From: Clostridiales bacterium
GTDB taxonomy: Bacteria; Bacillota; Clostridia; Peptostreptococcales; Acidaminobacteraceae
Direction of reading: 5' to 3'
Assembly: GCA_016933835.1 (NCBI GenBank)
Contig: JAFGAC010000106.1
Location: 1-64,000, forward strand
DNA: 64,000 nt
Position numbers and translations under genes: made by a program. The notes beneath the pieces are model-generated. The model did no database searches, was not told where the DNA came from, and worked only from the letters and a program-made list of their open reading frames with translations. Below, in pieces: positions 8,838 through 17,036 of this stretch. Each line of letters opens with the position of its first letter. Positions within the stretch are counted from its first letter, which is position 1.

Positions 8838-10109
8838 ATGGAATTATTTAATAATGAAGTTGCTGAAAATATTGAACAAAAGGCAATTCTTGTAGGAATC
8901 AGTTTTGGCAGAGATGATATTGAAAATTCGATGGAAGAGCTTAAAAATCTAGCTGAAGCTGCTGGAGCAACTGTTCTTGACCAACTTATGCAAAATAGAG
9001 ATAAAGTAGATGCAACTTTTTATATAGGAAAAGGTAAAGTCGAAGAAATAAAAAACGTCGCTGAGTTTCATGGTGCAAATTTGATTATATTCAATGATGA
9101 ACTATCCGGTGCACAGATTAGAAATCTTGAAAGTGCTATTGAAATGAAAGTAATTGACCGAACGGCTCTTATTTTGGATATATTTGCTTTAAGGGCAAAT
9201 TCGAGAGTTGCTAAATTGCAAGTAGAACTTGCTCAACTTAAATACAGATTGCCGAGATTGACTGGATTAGGGAAATCTCTGTCGAGACTTGCGGGAGGAA
9301 TCGGCACAAGAGGACCTGGGGAGCAAAAACTGGAGCTTGACAGAAGGAAGATATACAAAAGAGTTTCAGATATTCAGAGCCTTTTAAGAGAAGCAGAAAA
9401 AGACAGAGAAACTCAGAAGGTGCAGCGAAAAAAACATCAGATGCCCATGGTAGCTTTGGTTGGCTATACAAACTCTGGAAAATCGACGTTAATGAATCAG
9501 ATTTTAGAAAAATATGAATCTGAAGGAACTCAAGTTTTTACAAAAAATATGCTTTTTGCTACATTGGATACAAGTGTAAGAAAGATAACTTTAGATAAAA
9601 ACAGAATATTTTTGCTCTCTGATACGGTTGGATTTGTAAGTAAATTGCCTCACAGCTTGATTGAAGCTTTTAAATCTACTTTGGAAGAAGTGGTAGATGC
9701 AGATGTATTAGTGCATATTGTTGATAGTGTGAACGAAAAGTATGAACATCAGATAGAAGTTACAAATAATGTATTGAAAGAAATAGGTGTCGTGGACAAG
9801 AAAAGCATTTATGTATTCAATAAAATAGATTTACTTAAAAATGAGATATATACAAAGTATTCCTATATTCCGATTTCTGCTAAAAATGACATTGGGATTG
9901 ATCGGTTAATTGATGAAATATCTCAACTGGTATTTACAGATTTAAAAAAAGCGACTTTTGTGATTCCTTATAATGAAGGTGCGATATTGAATGAAATTAT
10001 GAATCACTGTGAGACTATGGAAATGAAACATACAAATGACGGAACCGAGATAACTGTAGTCGCAGATATAATAATCAGAGGAAAGTATCAGAAATATATA
10101 AAATTATAG
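8838..10109 (+). CDS. hflX: GTPase HflX, ribosome-splitting factor
   Basis: 423 residues. The N-terminal HflX subdomain (about 1-200, with YIGKGKVEEI and a glycine-rich GGIGTRGPGEQKLELDRR linker) precedes a TRAFAC GTPase domain: G1 GYTNSGKST (209-217), G3 DTVGFV (262-267) and G4 NKID (328-331). HflX binds the 50S subunit and rescues stalled or hibernating ribosomes under stress. GAGGGTG lies eight bases before the ATG. It begins a run of closely spaced housekeeping genes that continues to nadE. Confidence 0.96.
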   Translation: MELFNNEVAENIEQKAILVGISFGRDDIENSMEELKNLAEAAGATVLDQLMQNRDKVDATFYIGKGKVEEIKNVAEFHGANLIIFNDELSGAQIRNLESAIEMKVIDRTALILDIFALRANSRVAKLQVELAQLKYRLPRLTGLGKSLSRLAGGIGTRGPGEQKLELDRRKIYKRVSDIQSLLREAEKDRETQKVQRKKHQMPMVALVGYTNSGKSTLMNQILEKYESEGTQVFTKNMLFATLDTSVRKITLDKNRIFLLSDTVGFVSKLPHSLIEAFKSTLEEVVDADVLVHIVDSVNEKYEHQIEVTNNVLKEIGVVDKKSIYVFNKIDLLKNEIYTKYSYIPISAKNDIGIDRLIDEISQLVFTDLKKATFVIPYNEGAILNEIMNHCETMEMKHTNDGTEITVVADIIIRGKYQKYIKL

Positions 10110-10120
10110 AGGTGTAATAA

Positions 10121-10783
10121 GTGTCTTATCGTTCAGTATTAAATTATTCAGAAACAGAGTATATTGTAGAAAAATCAAGATTCATTACTTATGTTAAGCC
10201 TGTTGATTCTGAAGAAGAAGCACAAAATTTCATTGAAGAAATAAAAAAGAAAAATTGGAATGCCAATCATAATGTACCTGTTTACATTATTGGAGAAAAT
10301 ATGGCGGTTCAAAAATTCAGTGATGATGGAGAGCCTTCAGGAACTGCTGGATATCCTGTTTTGGAAATGCTCCGAAAAGAAAATATAATCAATCTTGTTA
10401 TTGTAATTACACGTTATTTTGGAGGTGTCAAACTTGGGAAAGGCGGTTTGATACGGGCTTATACACAAAGTGCAAAAATAGGAATTGAAGCATCCAACAC
10501 CATAGAATATCGTGAAATGAATAAATTTCAACTGACGTATGCGTATAATTATCACGGAAAAATAGAAAATTATATCAGCAGTAGAATTGAAATCTTCGAT
10601 ATGAACTCTGAATTTTTAGAACAAGTCACAAAAGAAATTTTGATGCCTGTTGAAAATAAATTATTTTTTGATGAGTTGATTGAAATAACAGGAAATCAAA
10701 TTGAGATCAAAAAAACAGCAACAGCGGATTATTCTATATTAAATGGAAAGATAGTGGGTGTAAAAAATGAGAAATATGATTAA
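10121..10783 (+). CDS. YigZ/IMPACT family protein (UPF0029)
   Basis: 220 residues. The N-terminal UPF0029/IMPACT domain shows the family signature FSDDGEPSGTAGYPVLEML and ITRYFGGVKLGKGGL; the C-terminal half is the DUF1949 ferredoxin-like domain. The GTG start at 10121 is supported by AGAGGTG just upstream. Eukaryotic IMPACT modulates Gcn2; the bacterial role is not settled. It sits 11 bases after hflX and overlaps the next gene by 17 bases. Confidence 0.92.
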   Translation: MSYRSVLNYSETEYIVEKSRFITYVKPVDSEEEAQNFIEEIKKKNWNANHNVPVYIIGENMAVQKFSDDGEPSGTAGYPVLEMLRKENIINLVIVITRYFGGVKLGKGGLIRAYTQSAKIGIEASNTIEYREMNKFQLTYAYNYHGKIENYISSRIEIFDMNSEFLEQVTKEILMPVENKLFFDELIEITGNQIEIKKTATADYSILNGKIVGVKNEKYD

Positions 10784-11156
10784 TGAAATGTTGAATAAAA
10801 AGAAATGGGCGGTAGTGGGTGCAACAAAAAATGAAACGAAATTTGGGTATCAAATTTTCATGATGCTTAAGGATTACGGTTATGAAGTTTATCCTGTCAA
10901 TCCCATGTATGATGAAATTGAAGGCGAAAAATGCTACCCGTCTGTTAAAGATCTGCCTGTTATTGTGGATTGTGTGGATATTGTTATTCCACCAGATAAA
11001 AGTATTTTAACAATTGATGATGTAAAGGCATCTGGGATTGAGAATATTTGGTTTCAGCTTAATACCTTCAATGATGAAGTGATTAAAAAATCAAATGATT
11101 CTAAATTGAATACAGTGTATCACCATTGTATCATGGTGGAATTAAGAAATAGATAA
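10767..11156 (+). CDS. CoA-binding domain protein (YccU-like)
   Basis: 129 residues of a single Rossmann CoA_binding_2 domain: WAVVGATKNETKFGYQIF as nucleotide-binding loop, then YEVYPVNPMYDEIEG and DIVIPPDKS. This matches the stand-alone YccU-type proteins related to the CoA-binding part of succinyl-CoA synthetases. Its role is unknown. The start overlaps the preceding gene by 17 bases. Confidence 0.85.
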   Translation: MRNMINEMLNKKKWAVVGATKNETKFGYQIFMMLKDYGYEVYPVNPMYDEIEGEKCYPSVKDLPVIVDCVDIVIPPDKSILTIDDVKASGIENIWFQLNTFNDEVIKKSNDSKLNTVYHHCIMVELRNR

Positions 11157-11170
11157 AGGAGTTGATTTTA

Positions 11171-11905
11171 ATGGATATTGAAATGAAGATAGAGAAGACA
11201 GTAGAATGGTTGAGAAATAAAGTAAATGAAGCGGGAGCAAAAGGATTAATTGTCGGGTTATCTGGTGGGATTGACTCTTCAGTAGTGGCATTTCTAATAA
11301 AAAAAGCTTTTCCAGAAAATTCATTAGGCATCATCATGCCGATACATTCGCAGTTAGTCGATCAAAATGATGCAGAAAGTTTGGCAAAGGTAGTAGATAT
11401 AGATTATCACATTGTAGATTTATCTCAAGATCACCTCAATATTAAAGAAAAAGTACTTTCAAAATTAAAAGGCGATGTCAATGATAGAGGATCCGATTCC
11501 AACTTAAGAGCACGACTTAGGATGAGTACACTGTATACTTTCGCTAATGCATTGAATTATTTAGTTGTTGGAACTGATAATGCAGCTGAAGTTTTAACGG
11601 GTTATTTTACTAAATATGGTGATGGTGGCGTGGATATACTTCCCATTGCCCATTTAACAAAAAGAGAAGTCTATGAGTGGGGAAAATACTTGGGTGTTCC
11701 AAAATCAATTTTAGATCGTGCACCTTCTGCAGGACTTTGGGAAGGCCAAACTGATGAAGATGAAATGGGTGTTACATATAAGGCGATAGATGATTATATT
11801 GAAGGTAAGGAAATATCTGAAAAAGATAGAAAAGTCATTGAAAGGCTCTTTAATCAATCAAAGCATAAAAGAGAAATGCCACCTGCACCACCTAAATATC
11901 AATAA
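11171..11905 (+). CDS. nadE: NH3-dependent NAD+ synthetase
   Basis: 244 residues; amidates nicotinic acid adenine dinucleotide using ATP and ammonia. The PP-loop SGGIDSS is at about 31-37, and TDNAAEVLTGYFTKYGDGG and PSAGLWEGQTDEDEMG are the deamido-NAD and ATP contact regions. There is no glutaminase domain, so free ammonia is used. ATG 11171 is favoured: AAAGGAG (11155-11161) lies nine bases upstream, while a TTG at 11162 touches the site. Confidence 0.95.
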   Translation: MDIEMKIEKTVEWLRNKVNEAGAKGLIVGLSGGIDSSVVAFLIKKAFPENSLGIIMPIHSQLVDQNDAESLAKVVDIDYHIVDLSQDHLNIKEKVLSKLKGDVNDRGSDSNLRARLRMSTLYTFANALNYLVVGTDNAAEVLTGYFTKYGDGGVDILPIAHLTKREVYEWGKYLGVPKSILDRAPSAGLWEGQTDEDEMGVTYKAIDDYIEGKEISEKDRKVIERLFNQSKHKREMPPAPPKYQ

Positions 11906-11914
11906 AACCTTTGT

Positions 11915-11943
11915 CGAAAGAGTGGAAGCTCTTTCGGTTTTTA
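11915..11943 (+). terminator. Terminator after nadE
   Basis: CGAAAGAG / CTCTTTCG stem with a six-base loop followed by GGTTTTT. Confidence 0.85.
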
Positions 11944-11981
11944 TGAAATTTTCTACAGAAAAGATTGGTTTTGAGAATATA

Positions 11982-12010
11982 TTGATAAACCCTTTGCCCT
12001 GTGCTAAACT
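11982..12010 (+). promoter_or_regulatory. Promoter for yebC
   Basis: TTGATA (11982-11987), a 17-base spacer and TAAACT (12005-12010), 31 bases before the start codon. Confidence 0.6.
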
Positions 12011-12041
12011 ACATAAGTAAATATTATCAAGGAGTGAAGTA

Positions 12042-12764
12042 ATGGGAAGAATAGGAACAATTATAAATAGAAAAGGTAAGCAAGACGCAAAAAAAGCTAA
12101 AATATTCACTAAAATGGCAAGAGTAATCATGGTGGCTGCTAAAGAAGGTGGCAGTGATCCTGAATATAATCCAACACTGAAAACAGCTATTGAAAAAGCA
12201 AAAGCTTCGAATATGCCGAATGACAATATTGACAGAGCAGTTAAAAAAGGTGCTGGTGAAATTGAGGGCATGATTTTTGAAGAAATGACTTATGAAGGTT
12301 ATGGTCCTAGTGGTATAGCGGTATTAGCGGAAATACTGACTGACAATAAAAATAGAACTGCAGCTGATGTCAGAAGTTATTTTTCAAAATGCAAAGGCAA
12401 TTTAGGTGCTAATGGCTGTGTGTCTTTCATGTTTGATAGAAAAGGTGTACTTGTCATTGATAAAATTGAAGGAATGGATCCTGAAGAAATTGAAATGGCA
12501 ATCATTGAAGCAGGTGCTGAAGATTTATCTATTGAAGAGGACCATTTTGAAGTCTATACTTCAGTCGAAGAATTTGGTGCTGTTCGCGATGCACTTTCAG
12601 AAGCTGGATTTGAATTCAGCATGGCAGAACTCAGGTACTTGCCTCAAACGATGGTGACTTTGACAGATGAAGATGATATAAAAAATATGAACAAGCTGAT
12701 TGATCTATTAGAAGATCATGATGATGTGCAAAACATTTATCATAACTGGGAAGAAATAGAATAA
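12042..12764 (+). CDS. yebC: YebC/PmpR family protein
   Basis: 240 residues of the three-domain YebC family (TACO1-like). Visible signatures are [18 protein letters not shown] near the N-terminus, [14 protein letters not shown] and [19 protein letters not shown]. Members were described as transcription regulators and more recently as ribosome-associated factors that ease translation of proline stretches. AAGGAG is well placed before the ATG. The gene is monocistronic, with its own promoter and terminator. Confidence 0.93.
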   Translation: MGRIGTIINRKGKQDAKKAKIFTKMARVIMVAAKEGGSDPEYNPTLKTAIEKAKASNMPNDNIDRAVKKGAGEIEGMIFEEMTYEGYGPSGIAVLAEILTDNKNRTAADVRSYFSKCKGNLGANGCVSFMFDRKGVLVIDKIEGMDPEEIEMAIIEAGAEDLSIEEDHFEVYTSVEEFGAVRDALSEAGFEFSMAELRYLPQTMVTLTDEDDIKNMNKLIDLLEDHDDVQNIYHNWEEIE

Positions 12765-12780
12765 CATTTAGAATAACTTG

Positions 12781-12808
12781 CCTCCAATTACAATTTGGAG
12801 GTTTTTTT
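12781..12808 (+). terminator. Terminator after yebC
   Basis: CCTCCAA / TTGGAGG stem followed by seven T residues. Confidence 0.88.
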
Positions 12809-12901
12809 GTTTTTATTATTTGGTAATTTAATACATAATTGAATAATAATAATAATTTATACAAATAAAGAAGGAAATCACAAACATTTGAAGAAATACT
12901 G

Positions 12902-12948
12902 TATTGTACTTATTTTTGTACAATATATAGACATTCAATTTGTTGAAT
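12902..12948 (+). promoter_or_regulatory. Two inverted repeats upstream of the nucleobase permease
   Basis: TATTGTAC-8-GTACAATA (12902-12925) and ATTCAA-4-TTGAAT (12933-12948) lie just before the permease ribosome site. They look like operator half-sites rather than a terminator because no T-run follows. The regulator is unknown. No purine riboswitch core was recognised here. Confidence 0.4.
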
Positions 12949-12964
12949 GAGGAGGATGATTAAT

Positions 12965-14296
12965 TTGGAGAAGGAAAGTTTGGTGTATAGTATTGATGGA
13001 AGACCCCCTTTAAATGTTGCTGTTCCACTTGGTTTTCAACATGTTTTGGCAATGTTTGCAGGAAATGTGACACCTCTGATCATTGTTGCCAATGTACTGG
13101 GTTTGGATTTGGCTGACAGAACATTCTTGATACAAGCAGCTATGTTCATTGCCGGGATTGTTACATTGATTCAGCTTTATCCTATTGGGCCGGTTGGTTC
13201 AAGATTACCAGTAGTAATGGGTACAAGTTTTGGATTTTTGCCTACGTGTATAGCGATAGGGAGTAAATACGGGTTGGCTGGTATATTGGGAGCTTCCTTT
13301 GTAGGTGGATTGTTTGAAGTGTTTCTAGGTGCGTTCTTGAAACCACTTAGAAAGTTTTTTCCTCCAGCTGTTACAGGAACAGTCCTGTTGTCCATCGGAT
13401 TGTCATTGCTGCCGACAGGTATCAAGTATTTTGCAGGTGGTGTTGGAGCACCAGATTTTGGGTCTTATTCAAATTTATTATTGGGAACCATTGTATTGAC
13501 AACTATTTTATTTTTCAAACAATTCACAAAAGGAATTTCAAGTATGTCGTCAATTCTTATAGGGTTAGTGGTAGGGTATCTTGTTGCCATACCAATGGGA
13601 AAAGTCAGCTTTGAAGCAGTTGGGGCTGCGGGTTGGTTTTCTTTTCCAACACCGCTTAAATTTGGAATGGTTTTTAAATTTGATGCTATCATAGCGATGA
13701 TTTTGATGTACGTTGTTACAGCTGTTGAAACAGTAGGGGATATTTCAGGAATTACTATTGGAGGAGCAGGTAGAGAGGCAACTGACAAAGAATTGTCTGG
13801 TGGTGTCATGGCTGATGGATTGGGCAGTTCAATCGCAGCAGTGTTTGGCGTTTTGCCTAACACTTCATATTCACAAAATGTAGGCATCGTTGCTTTGACA
13901 GGAATCATGAATAGATTTGTCGTTGCTGTTGGGGCGTTATTTTTAATCATTGCAGGATTATTTCCGAAAGTTGGAGCGATTGTCGCAATTATGCCTCAAA
14001 GTGTTTTGGGAGGAGCTGCAATTGTCATGTTTTCAATGATTGCGGTCAGTGGTATCAATCTGATTACTTTAGATGAACTTAAAGGTCGAAACAGTATCAT
14101 AGTAGCTGTAGCACTTGGTTTAGGTTTTGGTCTTGGTTCGGTACCAGAAGCTCTTGTAAGTTTACCAGAAAACTTGAAATTGATTTTCGGTGGATCTGGA
14201 ATAGTCATTACAGGTTTATTGGCAGTATTTTTGAATGTTGTTTTGCCAAAAGAAGAAGTTGATGATGAAACGGATAAGGAATTTAAAATCTCTTGA
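12965..14296 (+). CDS. NCS2 nucleobase:cation symporter (xanthine/uracil permease family)
   Basis: 443 residues from the TTG start, with 12-14 hydrophobic segments. The NCS2/NAT signature appears as NTSYSQNVGIVALTGIMNR; a Q-N-x-G motif is more usual in purine (xanthine or urate) than in uracil carriers, so purine uptake is my inference. GGAGG at 12951-12955 fits TTG 12965; the ATG at 12947 lies upstream of that site and the ATG at 12956 touches it. The protein imports bases with H+ or Na+. A hairpin terminator follows. Confidence 0.88.
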   Translation: MEKESLVYSIDGRPPLNVAVPLGFQHVLAMFAGNVTPLIIVANVLGLDLADRTFLIQAAMFIAGIVTLIQLYPIGPVGSRLPVVMGTSFGFLPTCIAIGSKYGLAGILGASFVGGLFEVFLGAFLKPLRKFFPPAVTGTVLLSIGLSLLPTGIKYFAGGVGAPDFGSYSNLLLGTIVLTTILFFKQFTKGISSMSSILIGLVVGYLVAIPMGKVSFEAVGAAGWFSFPTPLKFGMVFKFDAIIAMILMYVVTAVETVGDISGITIGGAGREATDKELSGGVMADGLGSSIAAVFGVLPNTSYSQNVGIVALTGIMNRFVVAVGALFLIIAGLFPKVGAIVAIMPQSVLGGAAIVMFSMIAVSGINLITLDELKGRNSIIVAVALGLGFGLGSVPEALVSLPENLKLIFGGSGIVITGLLAVFLNVVLPKEEVDDETDKEFKIS

Positions 14297-14342
14297 AGGA
14301 CTTTAAAACAAGTATAGATGCAATACCAATGTAAAATTAGAC

Positions 14343-14387
14343 ACTCCTCTATGTAAATAATTATTTAATACATAAAGGAGTTTTTTG
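14343..14387 (+). terminator. Terminator after permease
   Basis: ACTCCT-x-TATGTA pairs with TACATA-x-AGGAGT, then six T residues. Confidence 0.8.
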
Positions 14388-14490
14388 CATTATATACAAA
14401 TGATTTTTCTGAAGGTTTTCATATTGAATTAATTGTAAATTAAAGGTAGACTGGCTATGTGAAATAAAAATAATAATAGGAGTGGAATGC

Positions 14491-16500
14491 TTGAATATAT
14501 ATATGGTCATATTTTTTGCTGTTTCATTAAACTATCTGTTTATTGGAATCAATGTATTTTCAAAGGATTATTACAGTATTAAAAATAGAATTTTCTTCAA
14601 TATGGCTTTTGCACTTTTTGCTTGGGCTGGAATCTATGCAATGATGTTTTTGATAACTGATCCTATAATGGCTGCTTTCACAAGAAAATTGACTGTTTTC
14701 ACATGGGGAATTTTTTATACTGTCTTGTTTCAATTTATTCTGTTGATTTCAAATCAAGAGGGATTTATAAGGAAGAAACCATATTTAGGACATTTTCTTC
14801 TATATTCCCCTTCGCTAATGAATATCTATCTTTATTTCTTCAACCCAGTTTCTGCAGATGAATTGAATTTTACTTCTCGTGGATGGGTTTATGTCAATGC
14901 AATTGAAAGAGGATTTATATGGGATAATTATTTTTATGTCTACTATATGACTTTTACTGTATTGAGTTTAGTGTTTGCATATCGCTGGAGAAAAAACACG
15001 GTCGTAAAACGTGAAAAGAAACAAGCGAATATCGTTTTAGCTACAATATCCATTGCATTGTTGTTTGGAACGATTTTTGAGATTGTTTTACCTATAAATG
15101 GTGTTTTTTCCTTACCTGGTGTGACCACGATAATAGCGCTTATACCCTTCTACGGAATGTGGTATGCCAGTGAAAAACTGGGGTTGATAAGTTTCAAACC
15201 TGAAAAATTGTCAGTTGATGTGCTGCAAATGATGAGTGAAGGAATTATCTTGGAAAACAATAATGGGGACATTGAAATGATCAATTCAGGCGCGCGAGAA
15301 ATTTTAGGTTATGACAACAATGATAATATTGAACATATTTCAAATATATTAATTGGAAATAGTATGGATTTAAACGAAATTAGCGCCATCGACGCAAGAG
15401 AAATTCAGTTGATGAATAAACAGGGCAACAGAATTGATGTGTTGATATCTACTATGCCGCTTTATGACAGCATAGGAGAAAAATACGGGAGTTTGAATAT
15501 TTTTCAAGATATTTCAAACCTCAAAGAAGCACAAGTTAATTTGATGAAAATGAATGAAACGCTAGAAATCAAAGTTTTTGAAAGAACGGAAAGTCTCATT
15601 AAAAGTAACCGTCAGTTGCTCAGTGAGGTAAAAGAAAGAAAAATTGCAGAATATAATGTCAGAAAAATGGCTTATTATGATAGCTTGACAGATCTACCCA
15701 ATCAACGTTATTTTAGCCAAAGGATTGAAGAAGCAATAAAAAATGCTGATAGCAACAGCAGTCAATTTGCAGTCCTGTTTATTGATCTGGACTTGTTCAA
15801 GAGAATCAATGACGCCATGGGACACTCAAAAGGTGATGAACTGTTGATCATTGTCGCTAATCGATTGAAAAATTTAATGAGACAAGGTGATTTTGTTGCT
15901 AGAAGTGGGGGAGACGAATTTCTCGTCATTATCGAAAATTTAAACAATAGAGAAGAATTGGAATTGATTTTGGATAGATTGTTAGATATTTTCAAAGAAC
16001 CATTCATCATTGATAACCATGAATTCAATGTCACTTGCAGTGTGGGTGCATCGATTTATCCGGACCATGAAAACAATATGGAAGAATTGGTCAAATTTGC
16101 AGATATCGCCATGTATGAAGCAAAGGGAAGAGGACGAAATTTTTCAGTCATCTTTAATAATGATATGAAAGAAGGTTTGTTGCAGGAGCTGAATCTGACT
16201 AATGATTTATACAATGCAGTAAAAAATAATGAATTGGAACTATATTATCAACCTCAAGTTGATTCAAATGACAATAGTATAATAGGTGTTGAAGCGCTGA
16301 TAAGATGGCATCATCCTAAATTGGGAATGATTCCGCCACTTTCTTTTATTCCAATGGCTGAAAAAACAGGATTGATATTGGAAATTGGAGAATGGGTCAT
16401 AAAAACAGCTATCGATCAGAAAAAAAGAATGGAAAGAAAAAAACATCTTGAATGTGCCGATATCCGTCAATCTTTCAGTCAGCCAGTTTGTCAACAATAA
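14491..16500 (+). CDS. Membrane GGDEF/EAL cyclic-di-GMP protein, interrupted in EAL domain
   Basis: The N-terminus holds about seven hydrophobic segments (residues 1-230, similar to 7TM histidine-kinase sensor regions), then a PAS domain, a short coiled coil, a GGDEF domain with intact SGGDEF (GGDEF at 473-477) and the first part of an EAL domain (E601AL in GVEALIRWHHP). The frame then runs out after QKKRMERKKHL, at an A-rich stretch, and stops at 16500; the rest of EAL continues in another frame from about 16439. The diguanylate cyclase half should be functional. TTG 14491 is preferred because AGGAG (14478-14482) overlaps the alternative GTG 14482. Confidence 0.85.
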   Translation: MNIYMVIFFAVSLNYLFIGINVFSKDYYSIKNRIFFNMAFALFAWAGIYAMMFLITDPIMAAFTRKLTVFTWGIFYTVLFQFILLISNQEGFIRKKPYLGHFLLYSPSLMNIYLYFFNPVSADELNFTSRGWVYVNAIERGFIWDNYFYVYYMTFTVLSLVFAYRWRKNTVVKREKKQANIVLATISIALLFGTIFEIVLPINGVFSLPGVTTIIALIPFYGMWYASEKLGLISFKPEKLSVDVLQMMSEGIILENNNGDIEMINSGAREILGYDNNDNIEHISNILIGNSMDLNEISAIDAREIQLMNKQGNRIDVLISTMPLYDSIGEKYGSLNIFQDISNLKEAQVNLMKMNETLEIKVFERTESLIKSNRQLLSEVKERKIAEYNVRKMAYYDSLTDLPNQRYFSQRIEEAIKNADSNSSQFAVLFIDLDLFKRINDAMGHSKGDELLIIVANRLKNLMRQGDFVARSGGDEFLVIIENLNNREELELILDRLLDIFKEPFIIDNHEFNVTCSVGASIYPDHENNMEELVKFADIAMYEAKGRGRNFSVIFNNDMKEGLLQELNLTNDLYNAVKNNELELYYQPQVDSNDNSIIGVEALIRWHHPKLGMIPPLSFIPMAEKTGLILEIGEWVIKTAIDQKKRMERKKHLECADIRQSFSQPVCQQ

Positions 16501-16963
16501 AATTGTGAAATATGTAAAAGAGGGACTTGAATATGCGAGATTATCTGCAAAGGATATTGAGTTCGAAGTAACGGAAAATATCATGATGCAGGAGAGAAAG
16601 CATTCTCTTGAAATTTTACAGGAACTGAAAAAAATGGGGTTCAAGATATCCATAGATGATTTTGGTGTTGAATATTCATCGCTTAAATATATAAAGATGA
16701 TGCCGATTGATAAGATAAAAATTGATAAATCTTTTGTTGATGGAATTGGGAATTGTAAAAAGGATGAAGCGATCATTAAATCGATTTTATCACTTGCGAA
16801 AAATTTGGAGTTATCTGTTGTAGCAGAAGGAATAGAAATTGATTCTCAAATGAATTTTTTAAAAGAAAATATGTGCAACCACATACAAGGGTATTATTAT
16901 TTTAGACCTATGCCAGCCAAAGAATTGGAGATATTGATTGAAAATAAAGAATGGATTCATTGA
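16439..16963 (+). pseudogene. EAL domain remainder in shifted frame
   Basis: This frame carries the rest of the EAL phosphodiesterase domain: NVPISVNLSVSQF, FEVTEN, IDDFGVEYSSLKYI, KIDKSFV and VVAEGIE, all expected metal and catalytic blocks in the right order and spacing. It joins the upstream protein if one base is removed from either of two seven-A runs (16420-16426 or 16437-16443). It could be translated alone from TTG 16448, but there is no ribosome site. Genuine mutation, sequence error or transcript slippage are all possible. Confidence 0.8.
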
Positions 16964-16989
16964 CCTTCAACTTGTTTGAAGGTTTTGTT
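16964..16989 (+). terminator. Terminator after the GGDEF/EAL gene
   Basis: CCTTCAA / TTGAAGG stem with a short loop, followed by TTTTGTTT. Confidence 0.75.
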
Positions 16990-17003
16990 TATTGTGGTAA
17001 AAT
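16976..17003 (+). promoter_or_regulatory. Promoter of the sigma-54 activator gene
   Basis: TTGAAG (16976-16981, inside the preceding terminator arm), a 16-base spacer and extended -10 TGGTAAAAT (TAAAAT 16998-17003). Confidence 0.5.
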
Positions 17004-17007
17004 AGAT

Positions 17008-17022
17008 GTATCAATATGATAC
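17008..17022 (+). promoter_or_regulatory. Palindromic operator over the activator's start site
   Basis: GTATCA-ATA-TGATAC is a perfect 6-bp inverted repeat placed five bases downstream of the -10 box, so it should cover the transcription start. Fourteen bases (17006-17019) recur at 19095-19108. A bound activator here would repress its own gene, a common arrangement for bacterial enhancer-binding proteins. Confidence 0.6.
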
Positions 17023-17036
17023 AGAAGGAGGGAAAT

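Noticed and set aside
12809-12964. Purine riboswitch before the NCS2 permease
   Set aside because: The conserved loop and junction sequences of the purine aptamer are not seen; only simple inverted repeats are present.
13465-13950. Long antisense frame of 161 codons in the permease gene
   Set aside because: Composition is that of an antisense shadow of a hydrophobic protein; no ribosome site and the plus-strand gene is clear.
16412-16500. Programmed -1 ribosomal frameshift to join the two EAL parts
   Set aside because: A -1 slip from the upstream frame would lead to the third frame, not the one holding the EAL remainder. A +1 shift or loss of one base is required.
16264-16776. Antisense frame of 170 codons across the EAL break
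   Set aside because: It runs opposite to clear EAL coding blocks on both sides of the break and has no similarity to any family that I know.
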